Source: Tepidicaulis marinus
Lineage (GTDB): Bacteria > Pseudomonadota > Alphaproteobacteria > Parvibaculales > Parvibaculaceae
NCBI RefSeq assembly: GCF_000739695.1
Contig: NZ_BBIO01000003.1
Location: 62,001 to 126,000 of the forward strand
Direction of reading: 5' to 3'
DNA length: 64,000 bases
Part shown: positions 36,635 to 46,732 of the stretch, piece after piece
Position numbering within the stretch: position 1 is the stretch's first letter
Layout: each line of letters opens with the position of its first letter
Notes under the pieces: model-generated
The model's input: the letters and a program-made list of their open reading frames with translations, nothing else
Database searches by the model: none
Told to the model about the DNA's origin: nothing
Program-made: the position numbers and the translations under genes

Positions 36635-37273
36635 TTAAAGACCAAGATAGGCGCAGGCCATGCGGGTAAGCTCGCGCTCCAGCGCGTCGTCACGCAGATG
36701 CAAAGGCCCCGGATCGTTGAGCAGCGTATTGGCCGCGGTGCTGAAAATGAGCTGCAGCGCAAAGCCGAGCGCGAGGCGCGGGTCGGGATGAGCGATCTCT
36801 TTGAGGCGCGGGCCAAGCTCGCCGGTCAGGCGGTGCTGCAGGCGCTGCACGAGATCGCGGAAGCTCAGCCATTCATCCGGCGCATTGGCCGAGCGGGCAA
36901 GGGCAGCGCGCAAAAGCCCTTCATTGGCGCGCAAATCGGCCAGAATGGCGCGCACGATTTCGCCCATGACTTCGGCAAGGGGCGCGCGTGCCAGTTCCGT
37001 GCGCTCGCCCAGCGCGTCGATCTTGGCGTTCATTTCCTCCGTGAAGCGCTCCTTCAGCGCCCGGAAGAGGCCTTCCTTGTTGCCGAAGAGATAATAGGCG
37101 GTGCCGACCGCGCAGTCCGCCCGCGCGGTGATGTCGCTCATCTTCACATCCTCAAAGCCGCGCTCGGCGACGAGGGTGAGGGCGGCGCCGAGCAGCTTTT
37201 CCTGCTTGTCGCGGGCGCGGGCCTGACTGGCACGGCGCATGGCGGGGGCAGGCGAGGAAAGGGGCTCTGGCAT
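36635..37273 (-). CDS. TetR-family transcriptional regulator
   Basis: The 212-aa protein has an N-terminal TetR helix-turn-helix: DKQEKLLGAALTLVAERGF, then VKMSDITARADCAVGTAYYLFGNKEGLF (near residues 44-71). A ligand-binding helical domain of typical size follows. The ATG at 37271-37273 has GGAGAC upstream. A longer frame running across the divergent promoter is not real. A 22-bp near-perfect palindrome lies in the 90-bp gap to the divergent metallo-hydrolase gene. The regulator therefore probably represses both itself and that gene. The inducer is unknown. Confidence 0.9.
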   Translation of the reverse strand: MPEPLSSPAPAMRRASQARARDKQEKLLGAALTLVAERGFEDVKMSDITARADCAVGTAYYLFGNKEGLFRALKERFTEEMNAKIDALGERTELARAPLAEVMGEIVRAILADLRANEGLLRAALARSANAPDEWLSFRDLVQRLQHRLTGELGPRLKEIAHPDPRLALGFALQLIFSTAANTLLNDPGPLHLRDDALERELTRMACAYLGL

Positions 37274-37298
37274 CTTGTCTCCAGGTAAAGGATGGCGC

Positions 37299-37327
37299 TT
37301 GACGCGGGGTTTATTCTGAAGGAATAT
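37299..37327 (+). promoter_or_regulatory. candidate promoter of the metallo-hydrolase gene
   Basis: TTGACG at 37299-37304 and GAATAT at 37322-37327 are 17 bp apart. The operator palindrome begins at the -10. On the opposite strand TTGAAT and CAGAAT, also 17 bp apart, could drive the tetR gene, with the -35 inside the palindrome. Confidence 0.35.
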
Positions 37328-37347
37328 GAATTTGAATTCAAGTTCAT
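37326..37347. promoter_or_regulatory. 22-bp palindrome, probable TetR operator
   Basis: The sequence from 37326 to 37347 is self-complementary around the central GAATTC, with one mismatched pair. The half-site reads ATGAA(T)TTGAA. It lies between the divergent start codons of the TetR-family and metallo-hydrolase genes. Confidence 0.8.
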
Positions 37348-37363
37348 GTTTATAGGAGTGGGC

Positions 37364-38446
37364 ATGACAAAGCGTGGAAAAGTGGTGGTTGGCGTTCTGG
37401 GCGTGGCGGTGCTTCTGGCGGGCGCGCTCTATGGGGCGCTGCAGGTGCCTGCCGTGCAGGATGCGCTTTTCACGCGGGCGGTGGAGGCGCGGGCAGGGCA
37501 TGTGCGCACTGAGCTTCTGGAAGATGACGCGCTCCATATCGTCTTTTGCGGCACGGGCTCGCCGCTGCCCGATGCGGAGCGGGGCCAGGCCTGTATCGGG
37601 GTGTTTGCGGGCGGGCGCTTTTTCCTCATCGATGCAGGCGGCGGGGCGGCGGAAAAGATCGCCGCGCTGCAAATGCCCATCGGCGCGCTATCGGGCGTGC
37701 TGCTTACCCATTTTCATTCGGACCATATTGCGGGCCTGCCCAATATCGTGCTGCAGAGCTGGGCGCAGGGGCGGCATGAACCGCTCAAAGTCTATGGTCC
37801 TGCCGGCGTGAAACAAGTGACGGACGGGTTTTCGGCGGCTTATGCGCTCGACAGCGTTTACAGAACCGCGCATCACGGCGCGGAAATCATGCCGCCCTCC
37901 GGCGCGCGCTATGCGCCCGAGCCCGTGCCGCTGCTCAATGATTTTTCGGAAGCGGTGGTGCTTGAGGAAGACGGGCTGAAGATCACCGCCTTCCGCGTCG
38001 GCCACGCGCCGGTGGACCCGGCCTATGGCTACCGGATCGATTACAAGGACCGTTCCGTTGTTTTTTCAGGCGATACGGTGAAGCATCCCAATGTCGTGCG
38101 TCATGGCAAGGACGCGGACGTGATGGTGCATGAGGCGCTTGCCCCGCACATGGTCGAAACGCTGGCGCGCGGCATCGAGCCGCGCCTGCCCGATACCGCG
38201 CAGATCCTGCGCGATACGCTGACCTATCACACGAGCCCTGTGGAGGCGGCGGAGGCGGCCAATGAAGCGGGGGCGGGGCTTCTCGTCTATTCCCATGTGG
38301 TGCCGCCGCTGCCCAATGCGCTTGCCCGTTCGATTTTCTTGCGCGGTGTCTCCGAGGTGCGTCCGGCGAATGTCAAAATTGGCCGGGACGGGCTCTATCT
38401 GAAATTGCCGGTGAACTCTTCTGACATTCAGGAGAGCCAGTGGTGA
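37364..38446 (+). CDS. MBL-fold metallo-hydrolase with N-terminal membrane anchor
   Basis: The 360-aa protein has an N-terminal hydrophobic segment (VVVGVLGVAVLLAGALYGAL near residues 7-26, a signal anchor or uncleaved signal peptide). A metallo-beta-lactamase domain follows with FCGTGSPLPDAERGQACIGV, IDAGGG and the metal-binding HFHSDH at 116-121. VVFSGDTV, DVMVHEA and a final SHVVPP complete it. The pattern is that of RNase Z-like or arylsulfatase-like exported hydrolases. The ATG at 37364 has ATAGGAG upstream. It is probably controlled by the divergent TetR gene. The substrate is unknown. Confidence 0.88.
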   Translation: MTKRGKVVVGVLGVAVLLAGALYGALQVPAVQDALFTRAVEARAGHVRTELLEDDALHIVFCGTGSPLPDAERGQACIGVFAGGRFFLIDAGGGAAEKIAALQMPIGALSGVLLTHFHSDHIAGLPNIVLQSWAQGRHEPLKVYGPAGVKQVTDGFSAAYALDSVYRTAHHGAEIMPPSGARYAPEPVPLLNDFSEAVVLEEDGLKITAFRVGHAPVDPAYGYRIDYKDRSVVFSGDTVKHPNVVRHGKDADVMVHEALAPHMVETLARGIEPRLPDTAQILRDTLTYHTSPVEAAEAANEAGAGLLVYSHVVPPLPNALARSIFLRGVSEVRPANVKIGRDGLYLKLPVNSSDIQESQW

Positions 38447-38481
38447 GGGGACGCTGACAAAGCGGCGATGGATACCTTTAT

Positions 38482-38507
38482 AAGGGGCAGCTTCGGTTGC
38501 CCCTTTT
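38482..38507 (+). terminator. rho-independent terminator after the metallo-hydrolase gene
   Basis: AAGGGGCA pairs with TGCCCCTT around a loop that includes CTTCGG, followed by TT. Confidence 0.85.
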
Positions 38508-38624
38508 GCATTGGCGCTTTGTGTTGCAGGGTAGGCGGCGACGCGGCTGCGAGCTGAAAATGCGTTCATTTTTTCTCTTTGCGCCGCGTCACGCTTGGCT
38601 GCGGCAAAGGACCGCAGTTCGCGG

Positions 38625-38652
38625 TTGCTATCGGAGTGACGAGTGCTATAAC
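38625..38652 (+). promoter_or_regulatory. candidate sucC promoter
   Basis: TTGCTA (38625-38630) and TATAAC (38647-38652) are 16 bp apart in the 280-bp gap upstream of sucC. The match is moderate, and the rest of the gap after the terminator shows nothing else clear. Confidence 0.3.
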
Positions 38653-38726
38653 TCGGCACCGATTAGGCAATTTTTATAACCCTCGCATGTGTGGGTCCCG
38701 CGCATGCCTCAGCCGGTCGAGTCCAT

Positions 38727-39896
38727 ATGAATATTCACGAATACCAGGCGAAAGCTGTCCTTGCGAAATACGGTGTGCCCGTTGCCAAGGGCATTCCGGC
38801 ATTCACGGCAGAGGAAGCTGTGAAGGCGGCGAAAGAACTCGGCGGTCCCATCTGGGTCGTCAAAGCGCAAATCCACGCGGGCGGCCGCGGCAAGGCAGGC
38901 GGTGTGAAAGTCGTCAAATCGATCGAAGAGGTCGAAGCCGAAGCCAAGCGGATGCTCGGCCTGACGCTGGTCACGCACCAGACCGGGCCGGAAGGCAAAG
39001 AGGTCAAGCGCCTTTACATCGAAGACGGCTCCGCCATCGAGCGCGAGCTTTATCTCTCCTGCCTCGTCGACCGCGCCACGGGCCGCGTCGCTTTCATCGC
39101 CTCCACCGAAGGCGGCATGGATATCGAGGAAGTGGCGGCGAAAACCCCTGAGAAAATTCTTACCTTCTCGGTGGACCCGGCCTCCGGCGTTTCCGGGTTC
39201 CATGGAAGACGCATCGCTTTCGCGCTCGGCCTTAAAGGCGATCAGGTCAAGCAGTGCACGGCGCTGATCCGGAACCTTTACACGGCCTTTGTCGACGCGG
39301 ATATGAGCATGCTCGAAATCAATCCGCTCATCGTCAACAAGGACGGCGATCTGCTCTGCCTCGATGCGAAGATCAATTTCGACTCGAACGCGCTTTACCG
39401 TCATGCCGACATTGTCGAGCTGCGCGATCTGGATGAAGAAGACCCCAGCGAGATCGAAGCTTCGAAATACGATCTGAACTACGTCAAGCTCGATGGCACG
39501 ATCGGCTGCATGGTGAACGGCGCGGGCCTTGCCATGGCGACGATGGACATCATCAAGCTTTACGGCGAGGAGCCGGCGAACTTCCTCGATGTGGGCGGCG
39601 GCGCGACGAAAGAAAAAGTGACGGCGGCTTTCAAGATCATTCTGTCGGACCCGAATGTGAACGGCATTCTGGTCAATATCTTCGGCGGTATCATGCGCTG
39701 CGACATCATTGCCGAGGGCGTCGTCGCCGCGGCGAAGGAAGTCTCGCTCAATGTGCCGCTGGTCGTGCGCCTTGAAGGCACGAATGTGGATCTCGGCAAG
39801 AAGATCATGGCGGAAAGCGGCCTGCCGATCATTTCGGCGGACAATCTTGCCGATGCCGCCGACAAAATTACCAAAGCCGTGAAGGAGGCCGCGTAA
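38727..39896 (+). CDS. sucC: succinyl-CoA synthetase beta subunit
   Basis: SucC, with SucD, converts succinyl-CoA to succinate with substrate-level phosphorylation. The 389-aa product begins [22 protein letters not shown] and has an ATP-grasp domain ([20 protein letters not shown]). The C-terminal CoA-ligase part contains [28 protein letters not shown] and [17 protein letters not shown]. The ATG at 38727 gives the canonical start. Its stop overlaps the sucD ATG by one base (TAATG). Confidence 0.98.
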   Translation: MNIHEYQAKAVLAKYGVPVAKGIPAFTAEEAVKAAKELGGPIWVVKAQIHAGGRGKAGGVKVVKSIEEVEAEAKRMLGLTLVTHQTGPEGKEVKRLYIEDGSAIERELYLSCLVDRATGRVAFIASTEGGMDIEEVAAKTPEKILTFSVDPASGVSGFHGRRIAFALGLKGDQVKQCTALIRNLYTAFVDADMSMLEINPLIVNKDGDLLCLDAKINFDSNALYRHADIVELRDLDEEDPSEIEASKYDLNYVKLDGTIGCMVNGAGLAMATMDIIKLYGEEPANFLDVGGGATKEKVTAAFKIILSDPNVNGILVNIFGGIMRCDIIAEGVVAAAKEVSLNVPLVVRLEGTNVDLGKKIMAESGLPIISADNLADAADKITKAVKEAA

Positions 39897-40771
39897 TGGC
39901 TGTTCTGGTCGATAAGAATACCAAAGTCATTTGCCAGGGCTTCACCGGCAATCAGGGCACGTTCCACTCCGAACAGGCGATTGCCTATGGCACGAAGATG
40001 GTCGGCGGCGTCAGCCCCGGCAAAGGCGGCAGCACGCATCTCGACCTGCCCGTCTTCGATACGGTGGCCGAGGCGGTGGAAAAAACCGGCGCCAATGCAT
40101 CGGCGATCTATGTGCCCCCGCCTTTCGCGGCCGATGCGATCCTGGAAGCCATCGATGCGGGTATCGAGCTTGCCGTCTGCATCACCGAGGGCATTCCGGT
40201 GCTCGACATGGTGAAGGTGAAGCGCGCCCTCGACGGTTCGAACACCCGTCTTATCGGGCCGAACTGCCCGGGCGTCATCACACCTGGCGAGTGCAAGATC
40301 GGCATCATGCCGGGCCACATTCACAAGCGCGGCTCGGTGGGCATCGTCTCGCGCTCCGGCACGCTGACCTACGAAGCGGTAGCGCAGACCACGGCGGCCG
40401 ATCTCGGCCAGTCGACCTGCATCGGCATTGGCGGCGACCCGGTGAAAGGCACCGAGTTCATCGACGCGCTGGAACTGTTGCTGGCAGACGATGAAACCCA
40501 GTCGATCATCATGATCGGGGAGATCGGCGGCTCGGCTGAAGAAGAAGCGGCCGAATTCATCAAGGCTTCCAAGGTCAAGAAGCCGATGGTCGGTTTCATT
40601 GCCGGCGTCACCGCGCCTCCCGGACGGCGCATGGGCCATGCCGGCGCGATCATCGCGGGTGGCAAGGGCGGCGCCGACGACAAGATCGAAGCCATGCGGT
40701 CGGCGGGGATTGCGGTGGCGGATTCGCCCGCCGCGCTCGGCACCACACTGGTCGATCTTTTGAAGAAATAA
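39896..40771 (+). CDS. sucD: succinyl-CoA synthetase alpha subunit
   Basis: SucD binds CoA and carries the phosphohistidine. The 291-aa product has [27 protein letters not shown], the CoA-binding signature. [11 protein letters not shown] and [14 protein letters not shown] follow, and the active-site histidine is in [11 protein letters not shown] near residue 248. It is translationally coupled to sucC. The 202-bp gap to sucA contains a strong hairpin. Confidence 0.98.
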   Translation: MAVLVDKNTKVICQGFTGNQGTFHSEQAIAYGTKMVGGVSPGKGGSTHLDLPVFDTVAEAVEKTGANASAIYVPPPFAADAILEAIDAGIELAVCITEGIPVLDMVKVKRALDGSNTRLIGPNCPGVITPGECKIGIMPGHIHKRGSVGIVSRSGTLTYEAVAQTTAADLGQSTCIGIGGDPVKGTEFIDALELLLADDETQSIIMIGEIGGSAEEEAAEFIKASKVKKPMVGFIAGVTAPPGRRMGHAGAIIAGGKGGADDKIEAMRSAGIAVADSPAALGTTLVDLLKK

Positions 40772-40885
40772 CCCGGCGTCCCCGGCTCAAGAAATGAATC
40801 GGGGACGAATTCTTCTGCGCCGCTTCAATGAGTTAGCACCTGCCTCTTGAAGCGCCGCCGCAAGAATTTAAATGGCTAGTTAACC

Positions 40886-40927
40886 CCCGGCGTGCCACAC
40901 TCTTAACCATAAGACCGGCACGCCGGG
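40886..40927 (+). other. strong hairpin in the sucD-sucA gap
   Basis: CCCGGCGTGCC (40886-40896) pairs perfectly with GGCACGCCGGG (40917-40927). The loop contains a second stem, TCTTA-ACCA-TAAGA. No T-run follows. It ends 46 nt before the sucA ATG and is the strongest non-terminator hairpin seen in the window. A second, weaker inverted repeat (CGTCCCC 40777-40783 with GGGGACG 40801-40807) lies closer to sucD. Confidence 0.75.
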
Positions 40928-40973
40928 CATCTTCACATAAAGGGGGGTGCGGGCCTCCCGCACCGGCCGTTTG

Positions 40974-43913
40974 ATGAGCAAAAACAGCGCGAACGACGAA
41001 TTTGAGCGGACCTCCTTTCTCTTCGGAGCCAACGCCAGTTTCGTCGAAGGGCTTTACGCCAAATACCAAGAAGACCCGGACTCGGTCGATGCCGATTGGC
41101 GGACTTATTTTTCTTCCCTGGGCGATGATAAAGCGGACGTGTTGAAGGAAGCCAAGGGCCCGTCCTGGGCGCGGGCCGACTGGCCGGTTCATGCGAACGG
41201 GGAACTGGTCAGCGCGCTCGACAGCAATTGGCCGGCGGCCGATCAGGCGAAAATCCAGGCGAAAATCGAAAACCGCGCGCCCGCTTCCGCCAGCCAGGCG
41301 GATATCCGCTCAGCAACGCTCGATTCCATCCGCGCCCTGATGATGATCCGCGCCTACCGTATCCGCGGCCATCTCGATGCCGATATCGATCCTTTGAAGC
41401 TGCGGCCGAAATCGGACCACCCGGAGCTCGATCCAGCAAGCTACGGCTTCGGTCCGGAGGATATGGACAGGCCGATTTTCATCGACAATGTGCTCGGCCT
41501 TGAAACGGCCACCGTGCGCGAGATGCTGGACATTCTGCGGCGCACCTATTGTTCGACCTTCGCCATCGAGTTCATGCATATCGCCGATCCGGTGGAAAAA
41601 GCCTGGCTGCAGGAGCGCATCGAAGGGCGCGACAAGGAAATCTCCTTCACCAAGCAGGGCAAGCTCGCCATCCTTGAAAAGCTGATCGAGGCGGAAGGCT
41701 TCGAGAAGTTTCTGGCGCGCAAATATACCGGCACGAAACGCTTCGGCCTCGATGGGGCGGAAGCGGCGATCCCGGCACTCGAGCAGATCATCAAGCGCGG
41801 CGGCGCGCTGGGGGTCGAGGAGATCGTTATCGGTATGCCGCACCGCGGCCGCCTCAATGTGCTCGCCGCCGTGATGAGCAAGCCTTATCAGGCGATCTTC
41901 CATGAGTTCAAAGGCGGCTCGTCCAATCCGGAAGATGTGGAAGGCTCGGGTGATGTGAAATATCACCTCGGCGCTTCCTCGGACCGCGAGTTTGACGGCA
42001 ACAAGGTGCATTTGTCGCTGACCGCCAATCCCTCCCACCTTGAGATCGTCGATCCGGTGGTGCTGGGCAAGGCGCGCGCCAAGCAGGACCAGCGCGGGCG
42101 CGACCGGGGCACGGTCATTCCGCTGCTCCTTCACGGCGATGCCGCTTTTGCGGGCCAGGGCGTGGTGGCCGAATGTCTCGGCCTTTCGGGGCTGACGGGT
42201 CACAAGTCCGGCGGCTCGATCCACTTCATCGTCAACAACCAGATCGGTTTTACGACCAGCCCGATCAATTCGCGCTCCTCGCCCTATCCTTCCGATCTTG
42301 CCAAGATGGTGGCGGCGCCGATCTTCCATGTGAACGGCGATGATCCCGAAGCGGTGGTCTATGCGGCGAAAGTGGCGACCGAGTTCCGCCAGAAATTCCG
42401 CAAGCCTGTCGTCATCGACATGTTCTGCTACCGGCGCAACGGGCATAACGAGGGCGACGAGCCCATGTTCACCCAGCCCTTGATGTACCGGAAGATCAAG
42501 GAACATCCGACCACGGTGAAAATCTATTCCGACCGTCTGGTGGAAGAGGGCACGCTTACCCAGGAAGAAGCCGATCAGCGCATGCAGGCGTTCAATGACC
42601 GGCTGGAAAAGGATTTCGAAGCGGCCAATGCTTTCCGCCCCAACAAGGCCGACTGGCTGGACGGGCGCTGGTCCGGTCTTTCCAAAGCCGAGGGGGAAGC
42701 GCGGCGCGGGGATACGGATGTCGAGATCGAAGATCTGCGCAAGCTGGGCTTGAAGCTGACGGAAATTCCGGAAGACTTTGTCCCTCACCGCACGATCCAG
42801 CGCCTTATGGAAAATCGCCGCAAGATGATCGAGACCGGCGAAGGGCTCGACTGGGCGATGGCCGAACATCTGGCCTTCGGCACGCTTCTGCAGGAAGGCT
42901 ACGGCGTGCGCCTTTCGGGGCAGGACAGCGAGCGCGGCACGTTCTCCCAGCGTCATTCGGTTCTGCACGATCAGGAAACCGGGGCCGAGTACACGCCGCT
43001 CAACAATATCGGCGCCGACGGCAATTACGAGGTCATCAACTCGATGCTCTCGGAAAACGCCGTTCTGGGCTTCGAATATGGCTATACGCTCGCCGAGCCC
43101 AATTGCCTTGTCATGTGGGAAGCGCAGTTCGGCGATTTCGCCAATGGCGCGCAGGTCGTCATCGACCAGTTCATTTCCTCGGGCGAGCGTAAATGGCTGC
43201 GCATGTCCGGTCTCGTCATGCTCTTGCCGCATGGTTTCGAAGGGCAGGGGCCGGAGCACTCTTCGGCTCGCCTCGAGCGCTATTTGCAGGCTTGCGCGGA
43301 AGACAATATGCAGGTTGCGAACTGCACGACGCCGGCGAACTATTTCCATATTCTGCGCCGCCAGCTGCACCGTAATTTCCGCAAGCCCCTCGTGCTGATG
43401 ACGCCGAAGTCGCTGCTCCGTCACAAACGGGCGGTATCCTCGCTGAAAGAACTGGCTACGGGCTCCTCTTTCCACCGTCTCCTTTGGGACGATGCGGAGA
43501 TGCTGCCGGGCCAGGAAATCAAGCTCGTCGAGGATTCCAAGATCAAGCGGGTGGTGCTGTGCTCGGGCAAGGTCTATTACGATCTTTACGAGGAGCGCGA
43601 GAAGCGCGGCATCAACGACGTTTATCTTTTGCGCGTCGAGCAACTTTATCCCTTCCCCGCCCGTTCCTTGATCAAGGAATTGTCGCGCTTCCCCCAGGCG
43701 GAAATCGTCTGGTGCCAGGAAGAGCCAAAGAATATGGGCGCGTGGAGCTTCATCGAGCCCAATGTCGAATGGGTGCTGACCCATATCGATTCGCGCTATC
43801 ACCGGGCCCGTTATGCGGGCCGTCCCGCGGCGGCTTCGCCCGCAACGGGTCTCATGAGCAAACATTTGCAGGAACTCAACCAGCTTCTCAAAGAAGCGCT
43901 CAGGATCGACTGA
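40974..43913 (+). CDS. sucA: 2-oxoglutarate dehydrogenase E1 component
   Basis: SucA is the thiamine-diphosphate E1 of the 2-oxoglutarate dehydrogenase complex. The 979-aa product has the N-terminal E2-binding NDEFERTSFLFGANASFVEGLYAKYQ, KRFGLDGAEAAIPALEQII, and IGMPHRGRLNVLAAVM. FHGDAAF-type LLHGDAAFAGQGVVAE and the ThDP-binding DMFCYRRNGHNEGDEPMFTQP also match. Length is normal. The ATG at 40974 is preferred. A GTG at 40947 is directly next to the AAGGGGG sequence and is too close to use it. Confidence 0.97.
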   Translation: MSKNSANDEFERTSFLFGANASFVEGLYAKYQEDPDSVDADWRTYFSSLGDDKADVLKEAKGPSWARADWPVHANGELVSALDSNWPAADQAKIQAKIENRAPASASQADIRSATLDSIRALMMIRAYRIRGHLDADIDPLKLRPKSDHPELDPASYGFGPEDMDRPIFIDNVLGLETATVREMLDILRRTYCSTFAIEFMHIADPVEKAWLQERIEGRDKEISFTKQGKLAILEKLIEAEGFEKFLARKYTGTKRFGLDGAEAAIPALEQIIKRGGALGVEEIVIGMPHRGRLNVLAAVMSKPYQAIFHEFKGGSSNPEDVEGSGDVKYHLGASSDREFDGNKVHLSLTANPSHLEIVDPVVLGKARAKQDQRGRDRGTVIPLLLHGDAAFAGQGVVAECLGLSGLTGHKSGGSIHFIVNNQIGFTTSPINSRSSPYPSDLAKMVAAPIFHVNGDDPEAVVYAAKVATEFRQKFRKPVVIDMFCYRRNGHNEGDEPMFTQPLMYRKIKEHPTTVKIYSDRLVEEGTLTQEEADQRMQAFNDRLEKDFEAANAFRPNKADWLDGRWSGLSKAEGEARRGDTDVEIEDLRKLGLKLTEIPEDFVPHRTIQRLMENRRKMIETGEGLDWAMAEHLAFGTLLQEGYGVRLSGQDSERGTFSQRHSVLHDQETGAEYTPLNNIGADGNYEVINSMLSENAVLGFEYGYTLAEPNCLVMWEAQFGDFANGAQVVIDQFISSGERKWLRMSGLVMLLPHGFEGQGPEHSSARLERYLQACAEDNMQVANCTTPANYFHILRRQLHRNFRKPLVLMTPKSLLRHKRAVSSLKELATGSSFHRLLWDDAEMLPGQEIKLVEDSKIKRVVLCSGKVYYDLYEEREKRGINDVYLLRVEQLYPFPARSLIKELSRFPQAEIVWCQEEPKNMGAWSFIEPNVEWVLTHIDSRYHRARYAGRPAAASPATGLMSKHLQELNQLLKEALRID

Positions 43914-43954
43914 CCCCTCCCTTTCAGCCGCTCTGAGCCAAAAGGAAAGAACGC

Positions 43955-45268
43955 ATGGCTACCGAAATTCGTGTTCCCACGCTTGGCGAATCCATCACCG
44001 AGGCGACCGTTGCGCAGTGGTTCAAGAAGCCGGGCGACAGTGTGGAAGCCGATGAGCCGTTGGTCGAGCTGGAAACGGACAAGGTGACCGTGGAAGTGCC
44101 GGCGCCGGCGGCGGGCGTTCTTTCCGAAATTCTGGTCTCGGACGGCGACACGGTGGAAGTGGGCGCGCTTTTGGGTGAAATCGGCGAGGGCAAAGGTGCT
44201 CCCGCCAAGAAAGAGCAGCCGAAAAAAGAAGAGCCCAAACAGGAAGCGGCAAAAGAAGAAGCCAAATCCGAAACCAAGACGCAAAAGGCTGAAGCTCCTG
44301 CCGCCTCGAAGTCCGATGAGAGCGAGGAAGAGGGATCCGACGCCTTGTCGCCTGCCGTGCGCAAGCTGATCGACGAGCACGATCTCGACCCGGCCAGGAT
44401 CGAAGGCACGGGCAAGGGCGGGCGCCTCGTCAAAGGCGACGTGCTGAAAGCCATCGAAAAACGCGGGGATGTGCCGAGCGCGCCGGAAAGCAAGCCTGCT
44501 CAGGAGAGTAAGGCGCCGGAAGCGCCCCAGCGCGAAGAGAAGCGCGAAGACACGCACGAAGACCGGGACGCGCGCGAAGAGCGCGTGAAGATGACACGCC
44601 TGCGCAAGACCATCGCGAGCCGCCTTAAGCAGGCCCAGGACACGGCGGCGATGCTCACCACCTTCAACGAGGTGGACATGACGAATGTCATGGCGGCGCG
44701 CAAGGAATACAAAGACCTTTTTGAGAAGAAGCACGGCGTGCGTCTCGGCTTCATGAGCTTTTTCGTGAAAGCCTGTATCGCGGGCCTGCGCGACATTCCC
44801 GCCATCAATGCCGAGATCGACGGCGATGAGGTCGTCTATAAGAACTACTACAATTTCGGCATTGCTGTCGGCACCGATAAAGGCCTTGTCGTGCCCGTCG
44901 TCAAGAATGCGCAGGACATGTCGCTCGCTGAAATCGAAAAGGCGATCAACGATTTCGGCGCCAAGGCACGGGACGGTAACTTGAAGCTCGAAGATTTGCA
45001 GGGCGGCACCTTCACCATTTCCAATGGCGGGGTTTACGGCTCGCTGATGTCGACGCCCATTCTCAACATGCCCCAGTCGGGCGTTTTGGGCATGCACAAG
45101 ATTCAGGAGCGGCCCGTGGCCGTGGACGGGAAAATCGAAATCCGTCCCATGATGTATCTGGCGCTCTCCTACGATCACCGCATCGTGGACGGCAAGGAAG
45201 CGGTGACCTTCCTCGTCCGGGTCAAGGAAAGCCTGGAAGACCCGCAGCGCCTTCTGCTCGATCTTTAA
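43955..45268 (+). CDS. sucB: 2-oxoglutarate dehydrogenase E2 (dihydrolipoyl succinyltransferase)
   Basis: SucB is the lipoate-bearing core of the complex. The 437-aa product has one lipoyl domain with the modified lysine in [11 protein letters not shown] (near residue 43). A Lys/Glu/Ala-rich hinge follows, then the E3/E1-binding domain [33 protein letters not shown]. The catalytic domain ends with the active-site histidine in [14 protein letters not shown] near residue 408. It lies 41 bp after sucA and 54 bp before lpd. Confidence 0.97.
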   Translation: MATEIRVPTLGESITEATVAQWFKKPGDSVEADEPLVELETDKVTVEVPAPAAGVLSEILVSDGDTVEVGALLGEIGEGKGAPAKKEQPKKEEPKQEAAKEEAKSETKTQKAEAPAASKSDESEEEGSDALSPAVRKLIDEHDLDPARIEGTGKGGRLVKGDVLKAIEKRGDVPSAPESKPAQESKAPEAPQREEKREDTHEDRDAREERVKMTRLRKTIASRLKQAQDTAAMLTTFNEVDMTNVMAARKEYKDLFEKKHGVRLGFMSFFVKACIAGLRDIPAINAEIDGDEVVYKNYYNFGIAVGTDKGLVVPVVKNAQDMSLAEIEKAINDFGAKARDGNLKLEDLQGGTFTISNGGVYGSLMSTPILNMPQSGVLGMHKIQERPVAVDGKIEIRPMMYLALSYDHRIVDGKEAVTFLVRVKESLEDPQRLLLDL

Positions 45269-45322
45269 TTTCATCACCGGGGCGCCCGTCCCGTTGCCTC
45301 ACCCACCTTAAAGGGGGTTTCG

Positions 45323-46726
45323 ATGTCCGATTCTTTCGATCTCGTTGTCATTGGCGCGGGGCCGGGCGGTTATGAATGCGCCATCCGCGCCGCTCAGCTC
45401 GGCATGAAGGTCGCTTGCGTTGAAAAGCGCGAGGCGCTGGGCGGCACCTGCCTCAATGTCGGCTGCATTCCGTCCAAGGCGCTGCTGCATACGTCCGAGC
45501 TTTACGAGGAAGCCAAACACTTTGCCGATTTCGGCATCAAGGTCGAAAAGCTCGGCCTCGATCTGCCGCAAATGCTGGCGGTGAAGGACGAGGCGATCGA
45601 AGGCAATACGAAGGGGATCGAATTTCTCTTCAAGAAGAACAAGATCGAATGGGTAAAGGGCGCGGGCAAGCTTGCCGGGAACGGCAAGGTCGATGTGAAG
45701 CTGGGTGAAGGCGGCAGCCGCACGCTCGAGGCAAAGAACATCGTCATCGCCACGGGTTCGGATGTGGCCAAACTGCCGGGTATCGAGATCGATGAAAAGC
45801 GCGTCGTCTCCTCGACCGGCGCGCTCGACTTAAAAGAAGTGCCGGGCCGCCTCATCGTTGTCGGCGGCGGGGTCATCGGCCTGGAAATGGGCTCGGTCTG
45901 GAGCCGCCTCGGCGCCGATGTCACCGTGGTCGAGTTTCTCGACGTCATCCTGCCCGGCATGGACGGGGAAGTGCAGAAGAACTTCCAGCGCATCCTCAAG
46001 AAGCAGGGCTTCAAGTTCAAGCTCGGCTCGAAAGTGACGAAAGTCGACACGTCCGGGAAGACCTTGAAGGTTTCCGTCGAGCCTGCCAAGGGCGGCAAGG
46101 AAGAAGTGTTGGAAGCCGATATCGTTCTCGTGGCGATCGGCCGTGTGCCTTATACCTCGGGCCTCGGGCTAGAAGATGCCGGTGTCGATACGGATCAGCG
46201 CGGGCGCGTGGAAATCGACGGGCATTTCAAGACGAGCGCGCCGGGCATCTATGCCATCGGCGATGTCGTGAAAGGTGCGATGCTTGCGCATAAAGCGATG
46301 GAAGAAGGCACGGCGCTTGCCGAAATGCTGGCCGGTCAAAAACCCCATGTGAATTACGATACCATTCCGGGCGTCGTTTATACGGGCCCCGAAGTTGCCG
46401 CCGTCGGCAAGACGGAAGAGCAGCTGAAGGAAGAAGGCATTCCTTATAAAGCCGGGAAATTTCCTTTCACTGCGAACGGCCGCGCCAAGGCGAACAAGGC
46501 GACGGACGGGTTCGTGAAAATTCTCGCCCATGCGGAAACCGATGCCGTGCTCGGCGTGCATATTATCGGCACGCAGGCGGGCGAGATGATCCATGAAGCG
46601 GTGACGGTGATGGAATATGGCGGCTCGGCGGAAGACATTGCCCGCACCTGCCATGCGCATCCCACACTTTCCGAGGCGACCAAGGAAGCAGCCCTCGCCG
46701 TGCATGGGCGGCCCATCCATATGTAA
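45323..46726 (+). CDS. lpd: dihydrolipoyl dehydrogenase
   Basis: Lpd is the FAD-dependent E3 that reoxidises dihydrolipoamide. The 467-aa product has the FAD motif [16 protein letters not shown] and the redox-active disulfide in [13 protein letters not shown]. The NAD motif is [26 protein letters not shown] follows, and the catalytic His-Glu pair is in [15 protein letters not shown]. The position right after sucB shows it serves the 2-oxoglutarate complex, and it may also serve others. It converges with xerC 6 bp after its stop. Confidence 0.98.
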   Translation: MSDSFDLVVIGAGPGGYECAIRAAQLGMKVACVEKREALGGTCLNVGCIPSKALLHTSELYEEAKHFADFGIKVEKLGLDLPQMLAVKDEAIEGNTKGIEFLFKKNKIEWVKGAGKLAGNGKVDVKLGEGGSRTLEAKNIVIATGSDVAKLPGIEIDEKRVVSSTGALDLKEVPGRLIVVGGGVIGLEMGSVWSRLGADVTVVEFLDVILPGMDGEVQKNFQRILKKQGFKFKLGSKVTKVDTSGKTLKVSVEPAKGGKEEVLEADIVLVAIGRVPYTSGLGLEDAGVDTDQRGRVEIDGHFKTSAPGIYAIGDVVKGAMLAHKAMEEGTALAEMLAGQKPHVNYDTIPGVVYTGPEVAAVGKTEEQLKEEGIPYKAGKFPFTANGRAKANKATDGFVKILAHAETDAVLGVHIIGTQAGEMIHEAVTVMEYGGSAEDIARTCHAHPTLSEATKEAALAVHGRPIHM

Positions 46727-46732
46727 GTGCGC

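Noticed and set aside
41310-43865. An 851-codon minus-strand open frame opposite sucA
   Set aside because: The codon-bias shadow of sucA explains its length; no motif is visible.
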